Shown: positions 1 through 7,943 of the stretch, one piece after another
Position numbering within the stretch: the stretch's first letter is position 1
How the letters are laid out: each line of letters starts with the position of its first letter
Assembly (NCBI GenBank): GCA_041941305.1
Contig: JBGTQJ010000035.1
Coordinates: 35,720-99,719 of the forward strand
Direction: 5' to 3'
Length of the DNA stretch: 64,000 nucleotides
Origin: JANSWP01 sp041941305
GTDB lineage: Bacteria; Bacteroidota; Bacteroidia; Chitinophagales; Saprospiraceae
Notes under the pieces: model-generated
What the model saw: the letters and a program-made list of their open reading frames with translations, nothing else
The model's database searches: none
Told to the model about the DNA's origin: nothing
Translations under genes and position numbers: made by a program

Positions 1-2
1 TT

Positions 3-3000
3 TTCTCCTTTGATTATATCCCTGGAAATATCCCAAGTTACAAACCTGCCTATCAGGAAAGCTATCCGGACTGGGCAAAAATGTTGTATCAGAAAGACAT
101 CAATTTTCATGAAATCGAGGCGGCTTTTGAGCAATGGGAAGCGCTTGATTCAAAAGAATATAGACCTGTCAGAAAGTATTTCAAAATCTGGCAGAGGAAT
201 GTAATTCCTTATGTAAGCGAAGATGGAAGCATTGACCTAAATGGTATAGAGACTTTCCAAAAGAATTTATTGCAACATCAACAGACACCTCAGACTTCCA
301 ATACTGAAAACGGAACAGAATGGGAATTTCTTGGACCCAAAGAAACCTTTTGGCTCAATGAATCCGGATCAGTACAGGCACCAAAGGCTTGCCCCTGGCA
401 AGTCAATATTTACACCTTCGATATTGCTAAAACCAATGCTTCAACCATCTATTGCGGTACAGAGACGGGCTTTGTCAATAAATCAACCGATGATGGGGGT
501 TCATGGAATCTGTTGGCGCGCGAATACAGCTTTGGTGGTGCCATTACAGGACTTGCTATTCACCCTTTGGATGAAAACATTGTGTATGCCGCAGGCGGTA
601 GTCAAATTCACATAACAACAGACGGTGGGCAAAGCTGGACGCCAATGCTTTCTCCCAATGGACTCTTTAATGCAGACCAAATCACCATAGACGATCAATA
701 TCCAAATAAGGTCTTTGCAGCAGGCTCTTCTGGCCTATATTTATCTACTGATGATGGGGCGAACTGGACAAAAGTCTGGAATCCCCAATCTTATGATGTT
801 CATGTCAAACCAGATAATCCGGATATCGTTTATGCCATTTCCAATGTCTCCAATAATTTCAGTGTAGCCATTTCCACCGATGGCGGAGTCACTTTCAACA
901 ATGACCCCAATTTCCCAGTTATTCAGGATGCAGCTGGTGGATTGCTGGCAGTAAGTCCGGCGGCGCCGGATCAGTTATTCGCAATATTGTTAAGTCCAAA
1001 TAATACGCCTTTGCTGTATAATGGCAATATGATCTCCGGAAGCTGGGAGCTCCTTGCCACCGGGCAAACCAATCCTTTTCCGCTAAACAACGGGCAAGGG
1101 TTTTTTGATCTCGTTCTGGAAGTTTCACCAACCAATGCAGATCTGATTTTTGCGGGAACTTCTACCCTATATAAATCAACAAATGGCGGTGCAACTTTCT
1201 CGATAATTGGAGGCTATGGCGGTGATTTTCCAATTCATCCGGATATCCAGGATATGAAAATTTTGGGCAATGGGGTGACCTGGGTAGCTACCGACGGTGG
1301 TTTTACACAGTCAACAGATGATTTCACATCTACCAATAATGCGGTAGCGAAAAACAAAAACCTGGTCGGTTCAGACATGTGGGGTTTTGACCAGGGCTGG
1401 AATGAAGATGTAATTGTCGGCGGTCGATATCACAACGGGAATACAGCCATCGCAGATTTCTATCAACCCAAAGCCATTCGCATGGGGGGTGCAGAATCAC
1501 CCACTGGCTGGGTCATGAAAGGCAAAAGCCGACATGTCACATTTAATGATCTGGGACCAGGTTGGATACTCCCGGAAACTGCAGAATCAGAACCACAAGG
1601 GCGCTTTATTTTCAGTAAATATCCAAACATGGATGAGTATGGCGGCAGACGGGGCAACATGTTCTTTCATCCCAATTATTACGGAGTTATATTTCTGGGA
1701 GAAGGCAATAGCTTTTGGAAAAGCTCAGATATGGGTACTTCGTTTGAACTACTGCATACCTTTGGCAACCGGGTTCGTTTTTGTCAAATCTCCTATGATA
1801 ATCCAAACATCATGTATGCTGATATAGTGAATATTGGCTTGTATAAAAGTGAAGATGGAGGTTCCACCTGGACTCATAAACCAAGCCTTACCAATGGCAT
1901 TAATGGCACGCATTATTGGAAGGGAAAATTGCATTTTGTGATTTCGCCCAAAGACGCCAATACCATTTACGCCTGTCTGCAAAACGGCACCTGGTCTTCC
2001 GACATTGGGAAATTATTCAAATCTACTGATGGCGGTGACAGTTGGGAAGACTGGACAGGCTCTTTAGATGAATTTACCAAATCATTGGCGATTCAGCCAG
2101 ATGCTGATGGCAATGATCTAGTCTATTTGTTTACGGACAATACCAACGGAAAGCCTGGCCAATGTTATATCAGAAGGCATGGAGAAGACGATTGGTCAGT
2201 GTATGGGGATGCTTATCCCGCGCGGATGTCTCCCAATCACGCTTTGCCATTTTTCAGAGACAGCAAAATCAGAGTTGCCGGAAATGGCGGCATTTGGGAA
2301 AACATGCTCGACGAACCCAATTTCCAACCCATCATCCAGCCATGGGTTGAACGCCCATTCTTTAACTGCATGTTGGATACCATCCAATTTGACGACCACT
2401 CCATATTGAATCACGAAAACTGTGAGTGGACCTGGGACATCCAACCTGCCCCATCGTTTGTAGATGATTTGAATAAACGGAACCCAAAAGTGGTCTTGGG
2501 CAACCCAGGCAGTTATGATGTGACCATGACGGTCACTAAGGATGGCATTTCCTATACAAAAACCATTCAGGATATGGTTAGCACTATTGAGTGCCCTTCC
2601 CTTGACAATTGCGACAATCCAGGTTTCGTTCCCAAAGAAACCTGGACTCTAATCTATGTGAACAGTGAGGAAGTCAATTTCCCAGGTTATGCGACCATGG
2701 CATTTGACAATGATCCCGAAACGATATGGCATACCCGATGGAGTACTGGTTCCGATCCATATCCTCACGAAATGCACATAGACCTTGGAGATCTTTACAA
2801 TATCCACGAATTCACCTACCTCCCCAGACAACAAGGGCAAAACGGCTGGATCAAAGATTATGAATTGTACTTCAGCCAGGATCTATTGGAATGGGGAGAT
2901 GCAGATATAATCAGCGAATTTGAAAAATCAGCTGCCCCCAAAAAAGTTAAATTCTCAACTCCAGTCGTTGGAAGGTATTTAAAATTGGTTGCCCTTTCCG

Positions 3001-3335
3001 AAGTCAATGACAATCCATGGGCTTCTGCTGCAGAGTTTGATATCAAAGCTTGTTATTATGAATCTACTTCAACCCATGAGCAGTATAATTATGAATCTTT
3101 AAAAGCATTCCCTGTCCCTACGCAAGGACTATTTGAAGTTTCCCTTCCGTCTAATGAACAATTTGATTTCTCCATATTCAGTTTATCTGGAGAATTGGTC
3201 AAAAGTGGACAGAGCCAAAAAGGAAATGATGCATTGGTTTTGGATTTATCTGGATTTGCAAATGGGATGTATGTGATTCGATTGTTGGATGGCTTTGGAA
3301 GGAGTTATTTTGTGAAGGTGGTGAAAGAAAGGTAA
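3..3335 (+). CDS. Sortilin/BNR-repeat protein with PKD, discoidin and T9SS sorting domains (5' partial)
   Basis: The frame is open from the first bases of the window, so the true start lies upstream; the Met at 81 is internal. About 1,110 residues are visible. The early part matches the conserved pre-propeller segment of Bacteroidota sortilin-like proteins (PDWAKMLYQ). Repeated Asp-box-like motifs follow (STDDGGSW, TTDGGQSW, STDDGANW, KSTNGGATF, KSEDGGSTW, KSTDGGDSW), indicating a VPS10/BNR beta-propeller. Then come a PKD-like domain (about 2400-2590), an F5/8 type C (discoidin-like) domain (about 2640-3050) that probably binds carbohydrate, and a C-terminal T9SS type A sorting domain (about 3090-3335, FPVPTQG...GMYVIRL). 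From family knowledge it is exported and released or anchored at the cell surface by T9SS. Its ligand or substrate is unknown; no sialidase catalytic set was recognised. Confidence 0.88.
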   Translation, partial: FSFDYIPGNIPSYKPAYQESYPDWAKMLYQKDINFHEIEAAFEQWEALDSKEYRPVRKYFKIWQRNVIPYVSEDGSIDLNGIETFQKNLLQHQQTPQTSNTENGTEWEFLGPKETFWLNESGSVQAPKACPWQVNIYTFDIAKTNASTIYCGTETGFVNKSTDDGGSWNLLAREYSFGGAITGLAIHPLDENIVYAAGGSQIHITTDGGQSWTPMLSPNGLFNADQITIDDQYPNKVFAAGSSGLYLSTDDGANWTKVWNPQSYDVHVKPDNPDIVYAISNVSNNFSVAISTDGGVTFNNDPNFPVIQDAAGGLLAVSPAAPDQLFAILLSPNNTPLLYNGNMISGSWELLATGQTNPFPLNNGQGFFDLVLEVSPTNADLIFAGTSTLYKSTNGGATFSIIGGYGGDFPIHPDIQDMKILGNGVTWVATDGGFTQSTDDFTSTNNAVAKNKNLVGSDMWGFDQGWNEDVIVGGRYHNGNTAIADFYQPKAIRMGGAESPTGWVMKGKSRHVTFNDLGPGWILPETAESEPQGRFIFSKYPNMDEYGGRRGNMFFHPNYYGVIFLGEGNSFWKSSDMGTSFELLHTFGNRVRFCQISYDNPNIMYADIVNIGLYKSEDGGSTWTHKPSLTNGINGTHYWKGKLHFVISPKDANTIYACLQNGTWSSDIGKLFKSTDGGDSWEDWTGSLDEFTKSLAIQPDADGNDLVYLFTDNTNGKPGQCYIRRHGEDDWSVYGDAYPARMSPNHALPFFRDSKIRVAGNGGIWENMLDEPNFQPIIQPWVERPFFNCMLDTIQFDDHSILNHENCEWTWDIQPAPSFVDDLNKRNPKVVLGNPGSYDVTMTVTKDGISYTKTIQDMVSTIECPSLDNCDNPGFVPKETWTLIYVNSEEVNFPGYATMAFDNDPETIWHTRWSTGSDPYPHEMHIDLGDLYNIHEFTYLPRQQGQNGWIKDYELYFSQDLLEWGDADIISEFEKSAAPKKVKFSTPVVGRYLKLVALSEVNDNPWASAAEFDIKACYYESTSTHEQYNYESLKAFPVPTQGLFEVSLPSNEQFDFSIFSLSGELVKSGQSQKGNDALVLDLSGFANGMYVIRLLDGFGRSYFVKVVKER

Positions 3336-3355
3336 AACCACCATATCTTTCCAAT

Positions 3356-3730
3356 ATGAAAGCCAAACTACTCAACCTTATATTGGTACTAACTTCGCTC
3401 CTGGGCTATCTGGAATGGGGAGACAATCAAATGTTTTTGGCAGAAATAGAGGCTGATTTGCTACTTAAACTGTTCAAAGATCCATTGTCTGTACTTCATC
3501 CATTTACCTTACTTCCATTAATCGGCCAGCTACTTTTGGTGATTACTTTATTTCAAAAGACACCCAATAAAATACTCACTTATCTGGGTATGGTGGGTAT
3601 CGGGATATTGTTTTTATTTATGGTATTTGTGGGTATCATCAGTAAGAATGCCTGGATTTCCATTTCAGCCCTGCCATTTCTCATCACTGCCATTTTTGTT
3701 ATTCGTTATCACAAGAAAAGCAAGTCATAA
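3356..3730 (+). CDS. Small multi-pass membrane protein, unknown function
   Basis: 124 residues starting 20 bp after the preceding stop. It shows an N-terminal hydrophobic segment, two strong membrane segments in the middle (around residues 55-95) and a last hydrophobic stretch before a basic tail (RYHKKSKS). No family motif was recognised. It may be co-transcribed with the upstream sortilin-repeat gene because of the tight spacing, but nothing links the functions. Typical Bacteroidota coding composition supports a real gene. Confidence 0.7.
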   Translation: MKAKLLNLILVLTSLLGYLEWGDNQMFLAEIEADLLLKLFKDPLSVLHPFTLLPLIGQLLLVITLFQKTPNKILTYLGMVGIGILFLFMVFVGIISKNAWISISALPFLITAIFVIRYHKKSKS

Positions 3731-3860
3731 ACAAATGAAAACTGTGCCCAACAAACGCTGCTAATTTTGCACAATTTGAGCAACCTTGAAGTTGAAGCAA
3801 TATAGAATAGTCGAGGAACTTCATAAGTTGCAAACAGGGGATTGGCAATCCAACTTAGCA

Positions 3861-5315
3861 TCACTCTCTATCCAATCTTGTAAATATTTCATCCAAATCC
3901 TCCGAACTGTGATATTTCCCATGTTTAATCACAGCATCAATTTTTAAGGTATTCACAATGTCGTCCAAGGGGTTGGCATTCAAAATGAGCAAATCTGCCA
4001 ATTGGTTTTCTTTAATTGAACCCAATTCGTTTTCTATGCTGAAATATTTGGCGGGATTATAAGTTGCCGTTTTGATTGCATCCAAAGGTGTCAAACCCGC
4101 TTCGACCAAAACTGCCAATTCTTCGTGCAAGCTGCGTCCCGGAGTCAAAAAGAAAATGGGGCAATCCGTGCCTGCCATGATGTCAATTCCCGTTTGGTGG
4201 ATTTTGGAGACCATATTCATTTTCCACTCGTGGTACTCCATGTCAAAATGGGAAAGTTCTCGATCTGCCATATCTTCGATAGCAGATTTCCATTTGCTTT
4301 CAACTGAATCCGGAAGATATTGGAAGCTCTCCTGGAATGCTGCCAGCGCAAAAGGTTTTCGAACAGAACCTGTATTCAGCGCCAGAGTCGGAATTTGCCA
4401 GGTTTGGTTGTTGGCTAATACGTCAAGGACCGCATCTGCTTTGTTTTCGTCATAATTTTCAATCGCATTGCTTCGCTGTGCAGCATGGATTCTGGAACGC
4501 AGAATCCCTCCTGGGTCCGCTTTTCCAAAGTCCAATAATTCCAGGCGTTGTTGCCACAATTCATCTGAATTGGAAGCACAGGACAATTCCAGGTTTCGCA
4601 TGTGCTCCATGCTATTTAAGCCTGCATTAGAAGCTGTAATCACATCCATACTCAAAGGCACATGTCCCGTCACTTTCAGTCCTTTTTCTTTTGCCAAAGC
4701 GGTAACTGTTGAAAATTGCTCAGGCGTCAACATCTCATAAGCCTTCAATAAATCTACTCCCATGCTGTCCAAATAATTAACCTGATTCTTGACTGCCTCT
4801 ACAGAATTCAAGCCCACAGACAGCGGCGGGCGACTTGGATCACTTCCATCATATACATTGGGCATTCCATCCAACAGTGGACCTGCAATCATCACTCTGG
4901 GCGCATCGGTTGGATTCGCATCTGCCTTGTCCTTCCATTCTTTCACAAAATTGATTTCTCCCCCCGTATCTCTAACACTCGTAATGCCATAAGCCAGAAA
5001 CAAATCGAACATACTCGGCGCCAATTCCTCCATAAAGGCAAAGTGGACATGCGCATCCCACAAGCCTGGAATCATGTATTTCCCAGTACCATCTATGATT
5101 TCATTTTTTGAAGACAAGTTCAAGTCATCGGAGGGAGCTATTTTATGAATTTTGCCATCCATTAGAATGACCGTTTGGTTTTCTTTTAAGCCATCATTTG
5201 GATCTATGGTTGAAATGTTTTCGATGCAGAAGGCATTTTCGTAAAATTCCGTAGTGGGTTGGCATGCTGCAAGGATTAGCATAACTGCAGCGATTGAACA
5301 AAAGAGGTTTTTCAT
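3861..5315 (-). CDS. Amidohydrolase-family lipoprotein (imidazolonepropionase-like)
   Basis: 484 residues from the chosen Met. The protein begins with a lipoprotein signal peptide (LILAAC, lipobox Cys near residue 18), so it is likely anchored in the outer or inner membrane facing the periplasm. The metal-dependent hydrolase signature is clear: HVH near residues 87-89 after GLWDA, further His in GHVPLSMD and SMEHMRN, and the late Asp in MAGTDCPIF. The C-terminal part (GSIKENQLADLLILNANPL) is the composite beta-sandwich typical of the family. Homologues hydrolyse cyclic amides or peptide-like substrates; the substrate cannot be inferred. A start seven codons upstream would lie on a putative promoter, so the start at 5315 is preferred. 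Confidence 0.88.
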   Translation of the reverse strand: MKNLFCSIAAVMLILAACQPTTEFYENAFCIENISTIDPNDGLKENQTVILMDGKIHKIAPSDDLNLSSKNEIIDGTGKYMIPGLWDAHVHFAFMEELAPSMFDLFLAYGITSVRDTGGEINFVKEWKDKADANPTDAPRVMIAGPLLDGMPNVYDGSDPSRPPLSVGLNSVEAVKNQVNYLDSMGVDLLKAYEMLTPEQFSTVTALAKEKGLKVTGHVPLSMDVITASNAGLNSMEHMRNLELSCASNSDELWQQRLELLDFGKADPGGILRSRIHAAQRSNAIENYDENKADAVLDVLANNQTWQIPTLALNTGSVRKPFALAAFQESFQYLPDSVESKWKSAIEDMADRELSHFDMEYHEWKMNMVSKIHQTGIDIMAGTDCPIFFLTPGRSLHEELAVLVEAGLTPLDAIKTATYNPAKYFSIENELGSIKENQLADLLILNANPLDDIVNTLKIDAVIKHGKYHSSEDLDEIFTRLDRE

Positions 5316-5333
5316 TTTTCGTTTTGATTTAAG

Positions 5334-5362
5334 CAAAATTACGGGAGTATATAGGCTTCAAA
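5334..5362 (-). promoter_or_regulatory. Putative Bacteroidota promoter for the amidohydrolase gene
   Basis: Read on the minus strand, TTTG at 5362-5359 is followed after 17 bp by TAATTTTG at 5341-5334, fitting the -33/-7 (TTTG, TAnnTTTG) consensus. It lies just upstream of the chosen start at 5315, giving a very short leader. Confidence 0.35.
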
Positions 5363-5426
5363 TATAATTATAAAATACAATCGCTAGTTGAGCCTTTTAG
5401 CGATAGAAAACATTAAAAAATATCAT

Positions 5427-5434
5427 TATATTTG
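5427..5434 (+). promoter_or_regulatory. Putative -7 element (TATATTTG)
   Basis: TATATTTG matches TAnnTTTG and lies about 85 bp before the ATG at 5519. A good -33 box was not found. It overlaps the possible upstream TTG start at 5432, which argues that translation begins at 5519. Confidence 0.4.
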
Positions 5435-5518
5435 GGAAGTGATATACTTAACCCATTATTTTCCAAGGAACTCTACAATTCTCAAGAGCATTCTTTAATA
5501 ATTCAAAAAAAATTATCT

Positions 5519-6253
5519 ATGCATAGCTCAGATGTTGAACCTAGAAGAAAAGAAAAAAGAAAACGAAGCAGTAGCTCTGGAAGCACTGAAAGACCTTATT
5601 ACTATGGAGACTCAGATGATGCGGAAGATGAAGGTGACGAGGCTTTTGTCCCTGACCATTTAATGGTTCTTGACGATCTAGATGAACCTTTAGAAAAATT
5701 TAGAGGTAAAAGCGGGCGAGAAAAATTCTGGCCTGGAGGATTTGTCAAAAATAAAGAATATGATACCAGGGACAGATTAATGAAACGCCAAAACTTTAAA
5801 ATTGATGAACACAGTCCCAAAAAAGCAAGTATGGAAAGTGGTCTTACTAAAGATAGGTTTGATATGAAGAAGTACAAAGATAGATGGGTAGAAGACAGAT
5901 CTTTCGAAGGAGATCCACATCGACCAGATATCGATCACGACATTGATGTGCTTGCATTAGAACAAGCCAGAAACGATGCAGAAATCTCAGATCTTTCTAC
6001 CGATGAAGAACAAGTATTCAGAAGTTTTGTATACAATGATGAAGAAAATTTGAGAATTCTTCCAAAAAAAGATCACAAAGGAGAAAAAGACTCTAAAAAG
6101 AAGGGGAAAAAAACATTTCGATGGGGTGAAATTCCTGACTCCCTTTTAAAACGAGCCAAAAACTTTTGGGAAGCATCCAGAGCTAGATTCAAAGCTGCAA
6201 AAGAAGATACTGGTAGCTATTGGGCCAAACGGTTTGAGGATAGGAAAAAATAG
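5519..6253 (+). CDS. Highly charged low-complexity protein, unknown
   Basis: 244 residues from ATG 5519; the frame extends to a TTG at 5432, but that lies in a promoter-like motif. The N-terminus is basic and serine-rich (KEKRKRSSSSGS), followed by an acidic patch (DSDDAEDEGDEAFVPDH), then a mixed-charge stretch rich in Lys, Arg and Asp and a basic, aromatic C-terminal part (RWGEIPDSLLKRAKNFWEA). There is no signal peptide or membrane segment, so it is presumably cytoplasmic and largely disordered. No family was recognised. It stands alone between a divergent amidohydrolase gene and a 350-bp empty region. Confidence 0.65.
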   Translation: MHSSDVEPRRKEKRKRSSSSGSTERPYYYGDSDDAEDEGDEAFVPDHLMVLDDLDEPLEKFRGKSGREKFWPGGFVKNKEYDTRDRLMKRQNFKIDEHSPKKASMESGLTKDRFDMKKYKDRWVEDRSFEGDPHRPDIDHDIDVLALEQARNDAEISDLSTDEEQVFRSFVYNDEENLRILPKKDHKGEKDSKKKGKKTFRWGEIPDSLLKRAKNFWEASRARFKAAKEDTGSYWAKRFEDRKK

Positions 6254-6607
6254 GCTTGCTTCAAAGGATAAGTTTTACCACCTACAATTCAATTCTTATT
6301 TATTTAGCGATAACTATACAGGATAGCTATTTCCCCACCATACTCTTTGTCTGGGGGTCCCTTTGGGAAAATCAAGCACTTATAATCGAAATCGATACAA
6401 AACTATAGAAAAGTTCATCAAAACATTGGTTTACTGGTGTGCTCAGTCTTCGGGAACTTGCTCAAGTATTAAAATAGCAGCAAATAAAAAAGTATTTTTT
6501 CCTATGTAATTTTAAATGTTAAATCCATCCATTATTTAAAAAATTTCATCTGTTCAATAGATGTTGTTCATAAAAAGCTTTCTCAATACCTAATAAATCA
6601 TACCATT
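6254..6607. other. Intergenic region, no recognised feature
   Basis: About 350 bp of AT-rich sequence without a credible gene. I see only short local palindromes and no convincing promoter pair for the TPR gene at 6608. Confidence 0.5.
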
Positions 6608-7837
6608 ATGAAAGGACTTATTTTCATTTTAATGCTTTCTCTATCTTTTCAAATTGCTGCCCAAACAGAAGCAGATTCTCTATTTACAGAAAAAATCTCC
6701 GAACTGTTGGATGCCAACAATTTGGAAGAGGTCATAAAGTTGACTGGCGAAAGGGATGCTTTAACCAATACGCACAAATATTTCAGAGGAATCGCACTTT
6801 ATTATTTAGAGAAAGATGCCGAAGCCCTGCAATTATTTGATGAAGTCATTGCAGCAGATGCTACCAGTCAAGGATCCAGGTATTTTAAAAGTTACATTCA
6901 TTATTCCAAAGATGAGTTGGACCTTGCGCTTTCCACCATTAATGATGCCATTCAGGTAAATGCAGAAGACCCTGATTATCATCTGCTAAAAGGGGAAATA
7001 TTGTATGCACAAGAAAAAGAACAGGAGGCAATTAAGTCTGTTCGGCATGCACTTTCCCTGGAAAATTGTCAGGAAAGAGCCTATTCCGTCCTAGCCCAAA
7101 TGTATTATTATAAAGATGATATTGATAATGCCTTGAGCGTCTATACGGAAGGCATGGAACATATCAATACAGAATCACCGATATACGAGGATCTCCATTT
7201 TAATGCTGGCTTATTAGCTTATCTTTCAAAGCGATTTCAAAAAGCCAATGAAATATTTGCCAAACTATATGAGACCCACCCTACACCAACTATTGCATCA
7301 AAATTAATTCAAAGTCACTATGCATTGGGAGAATTTGAAAAAGGAAATGCTCTAAAGCCCGCCCTATACAAGGCTTGGGAAGCTGGCGAAGTAGGTGAAA
7401 ACATGAAAGTGGAATTTTGCTTTGATCAGTTTGACTGGGAGGATAAAACAGTGATGGCTTTTGAGCAATTTGACGAACCAGAAGGGGGATTGTATTATAA
7501 ACATGTTTTTTATGTCGTAGATGCAGAGGGAAAAGTAAATGAGACGGTGCAAACGGAATGGAGCTTTGCGATGGAAATGCGAGAAGATGATATGAAATAT
7601 GTTCTGGGACGCGATTTATTCTCTCCCGAGGATGGTACCAGGATTGCTCATTATACCTATTTTCAATACCTGTTTGAAGAGGATTTTGATTATCCGGAAA
7701 TGAAAAAAGCAGTATTGGCTATTTTGAATAATGAAAAATCACCAACCAGTTCTTCTTCTTATGGTACGGGTACTGGAGATTCAGGAAAATCGAAGAAAAA
7801 GAAAAAGTCAAAAAAGAAGAAGAAAAAGAAAACCTAA
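6608..7837 (+). CDS. Secreted TPR-repeat protein with poly-lysine tail
   Basis: 409 residues. The N-terminus is a signal peptide (LILMLSLSFQIAAQ), predicting export. Residues about 50-260 form a series of tetratricopeptide-like helix pairs (YYLEKDAEALQLFDEVIAAD; EILYAQEKEQEAIKS; MYYYKDDIDNALSVYTEG). Residues about 260-370 form a separate globular part without a recognised family. The last 35 residues are a low-complexity linker (SSSSYGTGTGDSGKS) and a lysine run (KKKKKSKKKKKKK). TPRs usually mediate protein-protein contacts. The tail could contact an acidic polymer or surface, or be disordered. The gene is monocistronic and ends before a convergent hairpin. Confidence 0.75.
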   Translation: MKGLIFILMLSLSFQIAAQTEADSLFTEKISELLDANNLEEVIKLTGERDALTNTHKYFRGIALYYLEKDAEALQLFDEVIAADATSQGSRYFKSYIHYSKDELDLALSTINDAIQVNAEDPDYHLLKGEILYAQEKEQEAIKSVRHALSLENCQERAYSVLAQMYYYKDDIDNALSVYTEGMEHINTESPIYEDLHFNAGLLAYLSKRFQKANEIFAKLYETHPTPTIASKLIQSHYALGEFEKGNALKPALYKAWEAGEVGENMKVEFCFDQFDWEDKTVMAFEQFDEPEGGLYYKHVFYVVDAEGKVNETVQTEWSFAMEMREDDMKYVLGRDLFSPEDGTRIAHYTYFQYLFEEDFDYPEMKKAVLAILNNEKSPTSSSSYGTGTGDSGKSKKKKKSKKKKKKKT

Positions 7838-7872
7838 ATCATCCCGAATTTTTGAGCAAACAATTAGAGATC

Positions 7873-7905
7873 ACGTTTCCTAAAACTTTGGAAGTTTAGA
7901 AACGT
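7873..7905. terminator. Hairpin between convergent genes
   Basis: Near-perfect palindrome from acgtttc to gaaacgt with TTTGGAA at its centre, located between the TPR gene (+) and the GH20 gene (-). It probably acts as a bidirectional terminator, though T-tracts are weak. Confidence 0.45.
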
Positions 7906-7943
7906 ATAATCATGGATTATAAGGAGAAAAAACACTTAAAAAT

